A model generated the notes under the pieces. It searched no databases. It had not been told where the DNA came from and was given only the letters and a program-made list of their open reading frames with translations. The translations under genes and the position numbers were made by a program. From Mikania micrantha (lineage: Eukaryota > Streptophyta > Magnoliopsida > Asterales > Asteraceae), in NCBI GenBank assembly GCA_009363875.1, contig CM018692.1:4985862-5049861 (forward strand): a stretch of DNA of 64,000 nucleotides, read 5' to 3'. Shown piece by piece: positions 12,114 to 25,638 of this stretch. The first letter of the stretch is position 1. Every line of letters begins with the position of its first letter.

Positions 12114-15100
12114 TTACCAAAGTGAAGAACCAAGAGTAACTGCTACTATATGAAGCAAAAGAGTCCCCATAACACTTGTGGTTCTTGATGAACTGCTCTC
12201 ACTTAGCTCGCCTGCATATCGGTATTCATCCTTGCTTGAAATTATTGACACGTTTACATCGTTTGAGCCTGAACACGAGTGTGAAGAAGATGGTAAGAGA
12301 TGATTTATTAAGATTTGGAGTAAAAAGAGTGTAAGGTAGAGAAGATTATGCTTACAATCATAATCAGTCCATCCAATTCGTTTCTTTGATAAATCGTAAA
12401 CGAATATCTTATCTTTAAGAACAAGATCTGCAACGAAGAAAATTACTGATTAATGAGCAAAAGTAAATATTGAATGTTAAACAAATAACGGGTCATGTGA
12501 TTTTGGATTAAAATGGGTAGCTTTTTAGTTAGATGTGTTGATATGATTTCATTCCGGGCTATTTTAACTCACCTCCGAGGATTGATACCCCGTTTTGAAC
12601 TTTCTGGAAGCCGATGCACCATGGTGTGCCTCCCTCCTGCAGGCATTTGGTGCAATAGATATTAGATTAATGCTTATTGATACGCTTTTGTTGTGAAACT
12701 TCTAAGAATTTACACATGAGGAAGTCAAGATTGGTCAGTGGTCACACACACCAATTAGCAACCCTAGTGTACAAGGCTCCCGCATGTGTGTAGTCCCGGG
12801 GGTGTCGGGCCAAACCTGAGCCTAATATACGCATCCTTACCTACAAGAGGTTGTTTCTACAACTCGAACCCTTGACCTCTAGATTGCATTGTAACAACCT
12901 TACCTTTACTCCAAGACTCGCCACAATTTTCGTGATTGATAAAGTAATTAAAAACTTTACAATTTTATATATGCAACAAAATATATAGTGTTTAATTATT
13001 TTTAAAGTGTAGGAGCATAAATTATTTAAGAGTATAATGATGATAAAAAAAAAACTTTTTTGCCATAAATTTAAATATAACAATTTTTATTATGTAAGCA
13101 AGTATTTATTAATAAAATTTAATATATTAATATAAATAAGAGGCTCATTTAGACTAGCAAGCCTAGGCTATGTTCAATTAAAGCCTAATCACTTGCATGT
13201 GAAGATAATGAGCTCCAATTCAATTCAAGCTTAATACCCCTAGAGATATGTTCACAAACGGTTTGGCTCGTTAATACCCCTAAAGATATGTTCCAACAAA
13301 CAATGCACAATTTCACACCTTCTGATCACATTAATAATATTGATCACACATACGGGTAAATTTTAGGAAAAAAAAAACTAAATAAACAGATAAATATCAA
13401 GAACACTCACAACGGGATCCCCATGTACAAGATAGTTCTCTGGTTTAAGGAACATGGCAGCACCGCCAGCAAAGTTTAAGGAAACCTCTGGGAAAATCTC
13501 ATTTATGCTGTTTATAATGCAAAAAAATAAATAAATAAACAAAAAAATCACTTGGATGTCCACATGGCTATATAAAATAGAGAATTGGGAGGCACCTTGA
13601 TGTAACTAAATAACATTGGGTATCCTTGGAGAGAAAAGGTGTTGTTAATTGTGAAACAGCAGAAGTTATCTGCAATTAAGATGCAAACACTTAACATAAT
13701 TTTTATGGAGTTAATGATTTTATTTTTTGGAGCTTTACTGTCAAAATGGAAGAAAAAAAACAGGGAAAACAAAACTGAACTTTACAAGAATGAGCTTTTT
13801 TGGAAAAAAGATTGTGCATATATGACGAAACCGAGATGCAGTCACATGCGACTCAATTTGTCCAAAATTGATCGATCTTTCAAATTTTTGCCCTGGGTTG
13901 GTATATAACAGATCAGATTGGCTTGACCCGCCAACAATTTTTTGCCCTTTTTTTATTTATAAATAACTAAAGTGTTAAATAATGATTATAGTGATAAAGT
14001 CTACATTATTCAAGTAAAGGCCTAGTTTTTTCCATGTCATAATTTATGAGTCTGTAAACATTAAAAATACACTCCGGTTATCGTTTTAGGTTTTACCTTT
14101 TTTCTTTTTATCTGCATTCTTTAATTCACCTACTTGATCCATCAGAAACAAAATATAACCTGTATTGACCTGTTTTCAGTAAATTGTTCCAAAATTGTGC
14201 CCTTTAGGAAAATTGCATCTATGAAAGTTTTGTTATGATATACAGTTAAAACTCACATATTGCATATTTATGAAAATTGCCATTGACTTTATAAAATTTC
14301 CCTAATGTCGAAAGAACAAATAATTCGTTTGACCACCAAAGTCAAACTAGAGGCCATATTAAAGGCCCACAAAAGAAGCAAAAACTTACAGCATTGACAA
14401 ATGGTTCAAATGCTTCCACAACAAGGTATGTCAAAGTTGTTCCTGTATCAACAATGGTTCCTCTGTTATCTGATGTTGCGAAAACAGCAGGGTCAATTGG
14501 TAACATATGTCCATTGACAGCAATACTCTTTAAATCCAGATTGTAATGAGGCCTGAAAGATTGAAATAAAAAACCATTACACCTTTTGTGTTTTTAATTA
14601 TAAATTCAAGAATATCATTAAACAAAATACAACATTTTCTTTTTTTGCAATTGTAAAATGTGATTGTAGCAATAAGCACATAACTAAGCATTTGACTTTT
14701 AATAAAATATTAGAAATACCCATCAATGACAGATAGAGGAATCAAGTGACCCATAATCAATGCTAATTGCTATCAGTGTTCAATAATGTTTACTAATGGG
14801 CAAACAGGTCATTTGAGAGCAAAATAATTCCAAGAAAACAAAACGTGTTGTAGTTCTTTTGGGACATGACTAAAAAAAGTTTAAAAAAAAAAGAAAAAAA
14901 AAACTTATATGGGTGATACTTACTGTGATGGGACAAGGGGACTATAAACCATGGTGGGGTCCAAGATTTCACCGAGAACAAGCTTACCACCACCCGTTCC
15001 GTCTCCTTTTAAGCAATGTGAGAATACCTTTGGAGTAATTCCATGTGATGAGAGTTGTGAGACAACAGATAAACCGTGTTGACCAAAACCAAAGATCCCA

Positions 15101-17154
15101 TCAATCGCCTTATCTGGTTTGGTTAAACTACCTGTTTGATATGTGCTACACCTATTAGAAGAAGAAAAAAGATCAAATTTTTACTTGTGCTTTGCATAAT
15201 TACATGAAATTATTAAAATTTCTTTGAGTGGTAATAGCGAAAGTAGAGGTTCCATAATAAGTGTTGAATATTATGTGGAGTGATTAATAAGATCATTCTA
15301 TATAAATGGTCTTTGCCCTAATCATATAAATTCAAATGTTAGTATCCATAAATTTGATTTTATATTTCTGGTGACCATGCTCACTAGACCCTACCAGTGT
15401 CGTGTTAACCAATGGGATCAAGTAAAACACAGTTTACGCTGGGCAGGTGGACTTTGGGGGGGGGGGGGGGTTAAGCATATATTTGATTATTGTGATTTGA
15501 AGTAATGATCACTAGTTTTGGATAATCAACTTCATACCACCTATAAAAAGGATTATCATAAAGTAGAATAAACTTACCTAGTACATATATACCCCATCTT
15601 TTAGCTTGTTATGATAGATTTTCACCCCATTTCACAAGATGCTTTTTCCACAAGAATGTAAAATCAAATCAGAATTTGTCAAATATTTTAAGTGACTATC
15701 TGATTCTAAAACTTCAAACAACAAACGGGCATTCAAACATGTATCTTTCACAACCAGTGTTCTTATAACTAATTATTAAACTCTTAACAAATAGAATGAC
15801 ATTGACACTTCCTAAATGCACATACTTTTTATGTATGATATGGATCTGTCCATGGAAAATATAATAAAATTTCCAAACTAACAAAGACGTTCCCATACTC
15901 CCTCAATATGATCATTACATTGCAAGTAAAAGAAAGCTTCTAAACAAGTGACAAAAATCTCACCCGAAAGTAATGGAAGCCGAAGAGTTAGCAATCATGG
16001 AAGGGCCCACAATTGTGTCAAAATGAAACAAATCAGTGACATAATGGCCTGATGTTCCACTCCCATCTCCATACTGAAACCTATAACCACATTGATTGCC
16101 TTCATAACATGATGCATCTGAGGTTTGAACTACTGAAGAACACACAGAGTCTGAACATGATACTGTAGAAGCCGTTGATGAGCTTCCAACATCAAAGAAA
16201 TTAAGAGCAATCTATATAACCCAAGAAATTAAAATAAAAACAATTTTAGCAGACAATTCAACCGAGATACATAAATTTAAAGGCAAGAAAAGAATCATAC
16301 ACCAAATCCACTTGTTTGAGGGCAGTCACTGCAAGAACTACAAGTAACCCATAAAATGTCGCTTCCGGTGTCAATCTGAACATTGAACTCCTTTGGTGGA
16401 GAACCCAGCTTCACTTTAGTGAAATACAACCTGTAACACAGAAGAAATTACACATTTTGACTTTATTGGTCAAACAATTTCTTCAAAAACTTCATGAGTG
16501 CACCAAATAAACTATGTAATGGATGAATCAGTGACTGAATCCACAATGATTTTGTTTTTTTGGACAGCTATAGGATTGAATACAAAGGTCAACATGCATC
16601 CAACTGTCAGTAATCATCAAGTCAAATATGATATTTTAAGTTTATTCTTTTATTTTTTAAAACATGATTAGGAGATACAGATTTACAAGACACCAAGAAT
16701 CTATAGACATTCATATACCCTACCAACAATGTTAAATTAAGACAAACCTCTAAAAAAAATTCCAGACAAACAAGACCATCGTTCATATGAACATGGTCGC
16801 CTACAATAATGCATATTTCATAACAACAATACAAAAATACTAGCCTTAATCAACTTTACTTTAGTTATCTGATAAAATTAAACTCAAAAAACCATTGATT
16901 TTTGTGGGTTTCCGATGAAATTACCCGCCGTAGAAAGGATCGGAGGTGCCGACGACGTTGAAATCAACAATGCCGCCGGAGAAACTTTGCAAGATTCGAG
17001 CGTGTCTAACACGGTCTCGAGCTCTGATGTCTTCAATATCAACCGTCTTGTTCGCCGGAAAAACCCTTTCCAGAGTCAGAACCCTGGTCGGAAAACCACC
17101 GTTCACCACCGAGACAGCTCCGGCAGCCACCAATAGAACGATTAAGAACTCCAT
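12114..17154 (-). CDS. Aspartic protease, pepsin-like (A1 family), secreted
   Basis: Plant A1 aspartyl protease. Exons: 17154-16925, 16430-16301, 16211-15964, 15151-14924, 14552-14390, 13669-13596, 13507-13411, 12636-12573, 12427-12356, 12268-12114; joined product 486 aa. Residues ~1-20 are a hydrophobic signal peptide. The first catalytic motif IDTGSDILW lies in exon 2 and the second, [10 protein letters not shown], in exon 5, so both active-site aspartates are present. The Cys-rich stretch after the first motif (CSSCSDCPQ) is typical of plant nucellin/ASPG-like enzymes, and there is no plant-specific insert. The last ~25 residues are hydrophobic after a Ser-rich linker, which fits a GPI-anchor signal or a membrane tail. 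The start chosen is the only in-frame ATG before the signal peptide. A minus-strand TATA-like run (AATATATATATC) lies near 17350-17362. All introns are GT-AG. The substrate is unknown. Confidence 0.93.
12725..12915 (-). mobile_element. tRNA/Au-like SINE in an intron of the aspartic protease gene
   Basis: On the minus strand there is a B-box-like sequence GGGTTCGAG (12869-12861), followed by GGTAAGGATGCG and a region with TTGGCCCGACACCCCCGGGA, the layout of plant Au-type SINEs. It lies between exons 7 and 8 of the aspartic protease gene and affects neither splice site. Confidence 0.55.
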
Positions 17155-17560
17155 GCCGGTTTTCACCGGCGTTTTATAATCAATTAAACCCAAATCGAAT
17201 TAGTTAATCAAGAATTCATTCATTGATCAACTTAATACGGGTATCGTTGATTTCTGTGAGTATGTACGTATAATCCCAAAAATAAAAATGTGAACTTTAC
17301 GCTTTTTGTGGGAGACTGTGGATTGTAACGGTTGTATAATGTGTGTAGATATATATATTTGCAGAGAGAGAATTGAGGATGATGATGGTCATCGTTGAGT
17401 GTTGGCTTTATTTAAAGTTGCACTCTTTCGATTACTAGAAATTACGTGTGAACTTTCTTTCCTTTTTTAAATATATATTTGCAAAGGTGAAGATGTGTAG
17501 ATAAAGGCACATCTCTCTTCAAATGGTAAGAGGAAGGCGTTCAGACTTCTAATTCAATAT
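17155..17560. promoter_or_regulatory. Promoter region of the aspartic protease gene
   Basis: Non-coding flank between the protease start and the Harbinger element. It contains a TATA-like AT run near 17350-17362 (about 200 bp upstream of the ATG) and CT-rich leader sequence toward the gene. No other feature is seen. Confidence 0.4.
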
Positions 17561-19510
17561 ACAGACCACAAGGAGTCGTCCCAAAACTCCCCACTTTTCC
17601 TCGTTGCCACATCAGCGTTACATCAGCTTTTCTCACTTTTCCCCATTTTGCACGGTGTCGTCCCATTTTTTCTCATTTTCAAATCTTATTTTTATTTAAT
17701 TATTTAACAATAAATAAATAATAATAATTAAATAGATTCATTAAAAATAAAATATAAAATTACATTAAAATTTAAAAAGATATTACATTAAATTAAAAAG
17801 ATATTACATTAAATGAAAATACTAATTATTCGGGTTATTGGCGTGATATTGTTGCGATAAATGCTTCAAATGCTCGATAAGGTCGGCTCGAAGATTTTCG
17901 TGCGTTGTTCTTGATTGTAGCTGATAAAGAATGTCTTCTTCAGGCTGTTCATCGCTAGGAGGGTCCTCTATGTGTTCTGGTGATATTGCTGACCCATTCC
18001 ATTTTAAAATCATATTGTGTAGAATGATACAAGCATACATAATTTTTCGTAAACTTCGTGGATGCATTTGCTTTGCGGGACGATGCAATATATTCCACCT
18101 TCCCTTCAAAACACCGAAAGCTCTTTCAACATCTTTTCGTGCAGCTTCTTGTGCTCTCTTGAATCGACGACGTTTTAAATCATTTTCGGGAGGATGCTGC
18201 AACGATTTCACTATAGTTGCCCAACTAGGATAAATCCCATCACCAAGATAATATCTAAGCTTGTATTCGACGCCGTTAACCATAAACGGGCACTTTGGGG
18301 CTGATCCATCAAGTATGTTGCTGAAAACATACGAACGATCAAGAACGTTGAGGTCATTGTTGGAGCCGGGAGGTCCAAAGAAAGCATGCCAAAACCAAGT
18401 GTCTTGTGATGCCACCGCTTCAAGCATCACCGTCGGAACCTTGTAATCACCCCGTGTGTATTGTCCGCGCCATTCAATCGGACAATTCTTCCAAACCCAA
18501 TGCGTACAATCTATACTTCCCAACATCCCGGGGAATTTGTGTATTTCAGAATGCGCTTGGTATAGCAACTGAACATCATTGTAAGTGGGTTTTCGAAGAA
18601 ATTCTTTTGCATACAAAGAAATAACACCGTCACAAAAATGATCGAGGCTTTCACGCGACGTTCTTTCAGACATTTGTAAATACTCATCAAGAGCATCTGG
18701 AGCGTTACCGTAAGCTAATTGTCGTATCGCGGACGTGCACTTTTGAAGTGCAGTAAAACTTTGATGACCTCTTGCATCAAACGATGTCTGAAAGTATTGA
18801 TAATTCATTTCAATATCGTCTACGATACGCAAAAATAAATCTCTAGGCATACGAAATCTTCTTTCAAATAATTCGTTGGTGAATGTTGGGTTGGTTTCGG
18901 TGTTAAAATAATGATCGACAAGCCTCTTGTGTGATTCGGCACTATCGTCCCGACATATATACCTTTTAAACAAATTGTAACATATATATTGTAAAACACA
19001 TAATAAAAAAAATATAAAAAAACAACTATTGACGATTTACTTTCAAATATAAAACATATAAAAAAATTGTGTATACCTTCTCGAAGAGGATGCGGTGAAT
19101 GCAGACTCGTTTAAACTCGTGGTGACGATGGTTGAAAAAAACTGAAAGTTTCGTTGTTTGATATTGATCTCCTCTTCTTCTGAACTTGACGATTTACTTT
19201 CAAATGTGGGAAGCTCCAATGTAAACGGATCCATTGTTTTAAACTTTATAAAATTTGAGTGTAGAATGAAAGAATAAAATGATAAAGCGTGTGAGTTGTG
19301 ATTGTTTTGGAGTTGTTTAAATAGAAAAAAAAAATTAGATTTTTTTTTAATCCCCCAACGGTCCTCCCCAACGGTCACCCACTTTTCCCATTTCAGCTTG
19401 AAACGATGCCATCTCCCCGATTCACCCCACCCCACTTCCGGGGGGGTGGTGTTCCCGGTCGGCCCCTCCTCTCCCCGCCTCTCTCCCGGCTCCCACTCCG
19501 ACCCCCCTAA
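17550..19510 (-). mobile_element. PIF/Harbinger DNA transposon, near-complete
   Basis: About 1.95 kb surrounding an intact DDE transposase. The two ends are the only GC-rich parts, with related inward-reading motifs: GGAGTCGTCCC at the left (about 17571) and GGGGTCGGAGTGGG at the right (about 19504-19491). These are imperfect terminal repeats, and I could not fix the exact ends or a TWA target duplication. The Myb/SANT-type second protein that Harbinger elements usually need is absent, so the element would have to borrow it. Confidence 0.65.
17822..19234 (-). CDS. PIF/Harbinger transposase (DDE nuclease, HARBI1-like)
   Basis: Two exons, 19234-19077 and 18962-17822, join through a GT-AG intron into an uninterrupted 432-aa protein. 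Exon 1 encodes an acidic Ser/Glu-rich N-terminus. Exon 2 holds the DDE_Tnp_4 nuclease: first Asp in GSIDCTHW (near residue 204), second Asp in SNNDLNVL (near residue 255), Glu in ERAFGVLKGRW. The helical region before the catalytic core (RMPRDLFLRIVDDIE) is the typical Harbinger N-terminal part. The protein cuts and re-joins element ends during transposition, normally with a Myb-like partner. The frame is open throughout, so the copy is either young or domesticated. The inverted-end context favours a transposon over a host gene. Confidence 0.9.
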
Positions 19511-19514
19511 CATA

Positions 19515-19975
19515 CTAGGTTAGTATTCCATGTATTACATGAGATGAATAAAAAATATTATTAACTAATAGTTACTAATAAAAATTTAAATTATATAAGA
19601 AGATTTTTTAATATAAAATATGATTAAATATAATTTCATAGATTAGAAAATCAAATAATTATATTATTTTTTAAACATCAATTTTTTCAAAGTTTGTTTT
19701 TTTAAATATTTCATTTTGCAAAACTATTTTTAAAAATTATATATTTCATAATAATTTTTTTATTAAAAAGTGTGTGTTTTTAATATTAAAATATTTTTAT
19801 TATTTTGAAAAGGTCTTATTTTTAATTTTAAAATGTGTTAAAAGTATATTTAATATTTAATATATAATATATTTATAGGAGAGAGAGGCGAGAAAAAAAC
19901 ATTAAGGTGTTTTAGGAATGTGCCAAGTGTCCTTAGAAACGTTTGTTTATCAGTTAAGTAAGAAGTAAGATAAGA
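19515..19975 (-). mobile_element. Non-autonomous Helitron, family with TCTTATCTTACT start
   Basis: On the minus strand the 5' end (about 19975) reads close to TCTTATCTTACTTCTTAC and is followed by ATAAACAAACG, as in the copies at 24434 and 43653. The 3' end has a CATGT/ACATG hairpin followed by AATACTAACCTAG, with CTAG at 19515-19518 and T on the 3' side of the insertion. There is no ORF. It abuts the right end of the Harbinger element. Confidence 0.6.
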
Positions 19976-22400
19976 TGTTTTAGGCGTGAAAAGAAGTGCA
20001 AGCAGCTCTAGAGATGCGTCATGTGTCCCTAGTAAACCTTAATTTATTAGAGAAGTAAGATAGGCTCATTGAGAATAAAGTAAAGTGTATATTACACTTT
20101 TTAACAAAGTAAGAAGTATATTACTGTTTTGGTCTCTATAAATTATTTTAATTTAAAATATAATCTTGTATTAACGTGTCACTTGTATTTAAACAACTAA
20201 CGGTTTTGATCCTTAACCATAATTGTTCTAACGTTTTAGCTCATGCGGTTTAGGTGTTTTAATTGTTAGAATAGTTAGTGACTTGTGGATTTGGGCCAAA
20301 ACTGTTAGTTGTTTAAATCATATGGGCTGCATTGATATAAAAATTTATTTTGGCTTGAAATAGTTAAAACATTTAAGACAAAGTTTTCATAACCAAACCG
20401 GACGTCAAACCGAACGCCTTACTGATCGACGTTGTGGTACCGGTCAAACTTAGAGAGAAACTAAGTTCCTTACAACATAAGACTAACTAAAAAAGAAGGG
20501 TGTCAAACCACAAGGAATTAATGGTTGGTCTCTAACTTAAGTTGATATATAAACATGAAATTTAAAATGGAAAAGTTGATTTGGTTTATTGATTAACTAT
20601 GAATGTATAAACAAGTAAATAGAAATTATCTTAATGTATCTAAAAATATGTAGCCACTTTCAATTTCAAGTTCAATCCTTTAGTTATAAAACCTATTACT
20701 ATGTTTCCTAATGATGAATCAGATAGACATAATTCATATCAATTGTATATCACCCCAACATGAAACATTATTGCATCAATAAACACCTACAACACATTCA
20801 AAGGATCTTTGAAGTGGAATGTAACTATTGTGCAACCTTAAATGCTCCACACAATTCATGACAGGTCCTAAACCATGTAAACATCTACCACACATCTAAA
20901 GGTTCTCGAAAGTGGAATGATTACAATTGAGGATTTCTAAACACAATTTATCATTCAAAGCAACATACAAAAGATAATGTTTAACACCAACACAAACATT
21001 CATAAGTGATAATCATAAGCTCGTTCAAACATAAACATAGAAATGGCCTTACAACTCGATTGAACTTTTACTTCGGTTGTGACTACGAATTGTTTAGCCT
21101 AACATGCTTACAATTGAAGAAAAGTGATTGATCATGGAAGAACTATGATAAAATATTGATTAGGAATCTTCAAAAATGCTTCTTGGGTGGTCCTTCTTTG
21201 TTCAAGGGATGATAATTATGAATTAGGCTCGAAATCCCCCTTAGATTCGTAAAAAACCGCCCAAAATCGACCCCCGGCGTACCATATGCGGGAGTGACGT
21301 ATGGTACACCACTTGGGTATATCATACGCCCCATAAAGACTGTTGTACGCCACACTATACGCCCAAAATCAGCTATCTGGCGTACCATACGTCTGGTTCA
21401 ACGTACTGTACGCCGGTCACTTTTTTCAATGTTTGTTTTGCAATTCTCTTAGCTTCCAATAATCCCAAAAGCTGCTAAACTTCTTTTAAACAATACTTGG
21501 ATGTTTACCACCAAGCTTCCACCATTTCCCTGCATTCAAAAGTCTCTCAAACTGATTCGATATCGGGAAATTAGTATGCGAAAACCATGATTTGTTCAAC
21601 TAAATCTCATAAACAAAAACCATAATATCACTTACTGGTTACTTGTCGGACCGGTTAGAGCAGATTCAAGAACTAGATGACATAATAAATATATAAAAAA
21701 TTCCAAAAAATATTATAGAATTATAAGCACATTTAAACAAACATAATCATGTTAAAAATACAATGTTTGATTTTAATGCCTAATTCTTTGGATTTTAGTT
21801 AAAATATAAAAAATAATAATAAAAATTGAAATTAGGTCCGACCGGTGAACCGGCTCAACCTGTCGGTTACCTTGAGGGCAGTTAACATGTGATTTTTGGG
21901 CGGCTCCGCTCCAGTTCTGACAACACTGATTAAACCACATATGCCAAAACCGTAATATACTCTAAAGTAAATATTGATTAAATAATTATTAATAAATATT
22001 TAAAAAGTATAAAATAATATTTTGATATAAAATATTAATAAAGTACTTATAAGTAGGTAATTTAACTAATCAAATAACAATATTATATTTGTAACTTTCT
22101 TAAAGTTTGCTTTTTAAATGTTTTATTCTAAAATATTGTTTCTAAATGTCATTTTTTATAAATATTTTATAGTTTACAAACTTAGCTTATTATTATTTTT
22201 GCTTCCTGGTAAATCAATTTATTTTTAAATTGATTTTGATAAAATTTTTATTTCTTAAAAAATTTGCTTCGAATATTTTATATTTTTAAAATAATTAAAT
22301 GTTCAGAAAGATTTCATGTTTTATAAAATTTTACATGCTATAATAATTTGGTTTTTATTTAAAAGTGTCTTTTAATTAAATTTTTTAATATATTACAAAA
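19976..22400. other. Intergenic, repeat-derived; unexplained CGTACCATACG-rich block
   Basis: No gene is supported. 20370-21660 looks like non-coding retroelement sequence. Near 21270-21415 it contains several variants of GCGTACCATACG in both orientations and many GTACGCC motifs. 21630-21935 starts and ends with CCGGTT-rich blocks and may be a MITE with decayed ends. 21960-22400 is very AT-rich. Confidence 0.35.
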
Positions 22401-22402
22401 CT

Positions 22403-22870
22403 GAGTTAGTATCACGTGTATTACACTGGTTAAATACAAAAATAATATATAGTCATTAATGAAAATCTTTATAATATAAGTCGATTTTTTAAAATAAAAT
22501 ATGATTAAAAATTTTGAAAAACTTAATACTTTAAGTAATAAAATAATAATATTATTTTTTTAAATATTACTTTTTCAATGTTTGTTTTTATAAAAATTTT
22601 ATTTTAGAAAACCGTTTTCAATATTTATTATTATAGAATAATTTTTCTTTTAAAAAAATTATTTTTTATATTTATATATTTTGAATGTCTTAAAAATATA
22701 TTTTCAATTTATAAATATATAAATGTGTATTCAATATTTAATATTATTATTTAATGTATAATGTATTAAATAAGATAGAGAAGCGGGAAAATTATTGTGA
22801 AGATAGTTTAAATTAGTGACATGTGTTATCTTTTATTTTGATTTATTATATATAATAATACATATGTTTC
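22403..22870 (-). mobile_element. Probable Helitron remnant
   Basis: The left edge (GAGTTAGTATCACGTGTATTACACTGG) resembles the 3' end of the Helitron at 19515, including the hairpin GTGTAATACAC. The right part around 22800-22870 has TGACATGTGTTATC and ATATATAATAATACAT, loosely like the 5' part of the same family. There is no ORF. The ends do not show CTRR cleanly, so this is tentative. Confidence 0.35.
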
Positions 22871-23470
22871 CTTAATTTGAAAAATATGTAAATAAAATAT
22901 TTAGTATTTTATTTAATAGATGAAAGGTACAAGAAATTATATGAAAATATTGCTTAAAAGTGACATATGTCTATTTATATTTATTTATGAGTATAAAAAT
23001 TAAGTAGTTAAGATTTTAAAAGAGTCAAGTATAAGGGTCGTGCTTGTTAAAAAGTTCGGATTTCTACAAACCCATTTGATCAGAAACTAAAGGTTTGTCT
23101 TTTGAAAAATGGTATACTCGAGTACTCTACCCTCATAGATTTAAAAATATTTCCCTCTCGATTGAAATAACCATTAATTTTTTTTCCTATTTATTTTATT
23201 AGAATTCATAATGTCTGACTCTTATAATTTTCTAATCTGTACTACCTTGATCATCTGAAAAAAAATATATCACCTGATCACTTCTATTATTATTATTATT
23301 ATTTTATTTTGATTTTTAAGTTATAATTAACAATTACGTAATTAATATTCGATTTTACAGACAATTCATGTTCCCCTAATCAGTGGAAAATGTTGAAATA
23401 TTGCACAACACCTAATATTAGGTAATTTTAATCAAAACTCAACATCACTAAGAGTGTGTGTATATATATT
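22871..23470. other. AT-rich intergenic DNA
   Basis: No gene or defined element is seen. There is a short (ATT)n tract near 23285-23305 before the Helitron terminus at 23471. Confidence 0.4.
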
Positions 23471-24434
23471 CTAGCTTATAAACCCGTGTTATACACGGGC
23501 TGAATAACAAATGCAAAAAAAAATATTATAACAAAATGATAACTATTTTAATTGACTAAAATTATATATTGTAACACGTAGTAAGCCACAATGAAAAATT
23601 ACAAAAAAATTCATAAACTATTAAATACTTTTAATATATATATATATATATATATATAACATTTGTTTTTCTATTTATAACCTTACAACATTTATCTAAA
23701 ATTAATAATTTTAAACCTTCTATACTTTAACTATAAACAATACAACGTATAATTGAGCATGTGCAAATACTTGATGGTTCAAATACAAACCAACCTAGGA
23801 TAACTCACCATGTTACAATAGAAGCATTTTTTTGCAAATTGTTGACACTCTTAAAAGCAGCAGAGTTTGAACCAAAGGTTGAAATATTTAATTATTAAGC
23901 GTGCTTCATATTCAAACTTTTTTACAAAAACGCTAAAAAATTTACTAATCAAGTTACCTGCATTCTTGTACTGTAAAAGTAAAATTTAAAAAGAAAGGTT
24001 AAACGATAAAAAAATTATTTTAAGAAAAAGTTAATTGTTATTCAAGCTAAGATCTTCAAATAATCAGTGACTGAAGTAATTTTAAATATTGAAGTAACTA
24101 ATAACAAAATATTAATAATTGAAATTAACTTTTCTAAAAATTGTATACGTGTTAATTGAGCAAATTATTGAAATTGAATTGAATTAATAATTATCAAATT
24201 TGATTGAATAAATGTATACACACGTTCACATGTCAATGTAAATAAAAGATTGATTTATTCAAATATTTGAATAATTTCTTATTTAGAGGATGATCAATCA
24301 ATTAATTTAAAAAATTAAATTAATGACACTTATTAAATGTTGTTGTCTTATAGATTGACATGTGGCAACTAAAACATGTATGATATGACAAATGCCAAAA
24401 AGAGATGTTTGTTTATAAGAGTAGTAAGATAAGA
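23471..24434 (-). mobile_element. Non-autonomous Helitron, TCTTATCTTACT family
   Basis: Minus orientation. The 3' end is the hairpin CCCGTGTATAACACGGG followed by TTTATAAGCTAG, with CTAG at 23471-23474. The 5' end near 24434 reads TCTTATCTTACTACTCTTAT and then AAACAAACATC, matching the copy at 43653. A (TA)n run lies inside at 23634-23657. About 960 bp, no coding capacity. Confidence 0.72.
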
Positions 24435-25638
24435 TAAGATTTTAATTAACAATATGTGTGGCGAAAGAAATGCAATTTTGAAATGAAATAAACTTATATC
24501 TATATAAGAGGTTTTGATAGAATCTTGTGTCGTATTAAATTATTGAAAAAATCTTATGTCATGTTAAATAACTGGCGAAATTTTGCGTTTGTATCAAATA
24601 ATTAGTATAACTAATAATAGAATCTTACCAAATTAGCATTTAAAGACAATCATTTGCGTCGTATGATGTCATCGGATTGTAAGAGTTAGAAATGACATAC
24701 GGTTCGTATGAAAATTTGTGACTTCTATGAAATTACATGAGTGTCGAGTTTGCCTAAACATCATTCGACGAATGTGGTGTGATATACAGGAGTACTAGCA
24801 TCCTAAAAAAAGTACCGTGTTAGAAAAATACCAACTCATGCTAAAAAATAATACGATAAAAAGTTATCATTTAGCTCGGTATAAACATATGAGGTATTAT
24901 GTTACTTCACCTGAAAAAAATTAAACATTTAGCTTCATTGATAATTCTTGACCAGACCTTTGATGTTATGAGAAAATCTTATTTATAATACTAGTATAGT
25001 TGAAATGCCATACATACAAGTCTTCTATTCACCTTTGTTTCCCTTTCTAGTTTCTACACTGACATAACCATTTGAAATGCCAAACTAAACAAAAATAGAT
25101 TCTGGCCTCCAACTATAATATTCTAACGGAATCACAAGAGAGAGGCAGGGGGAAAAAACGTTAATTGTCTAAACCACAAGAGCTGCATTTATATAAGATT
25201 ATAATTTTGATTAAAATAGTTAAAATACTTAAATCAAATTGGCAAAAACTGTAATTTACTTTAAAAAATCATCAATCATAACTTAGACACACTTAAAAAT
25301 ATGTAATTCGTACATGATGAATTTATCTCATTTATCTGAAATAGTAAGACAGGTTGGTGGTTTGTAATTAAGTTGTGAATGTTTTAAACAGGTTGATGAT
25401 TGACTCGATATAATAGATGAGTTAACTGGGTTGTCAACAAGTTAAGGGGCCTACATGTTGATTTAAGTATATTAAACATGTCAAATCTAACATAATCATA
25501 TTTATTAAACAAGTAATATATACAACCTAAAGTTGATTTTTGTATGGGTTATTGTCGTGTCAAATTAACACCCCTAATTTTTCATCACTAATATTATAAT
25601 ATTAAAGTTCTCTGGTTATTTGACATGCTAGAAATCAA
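24435..25638. other. Intergenic, no gene seen
   Basis: AT-rich sequence without a supported ORF or a clear repeat boundary. It contains many short degenerate repeats of the Helitron/AT-rich type. Confidence 0.35.
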
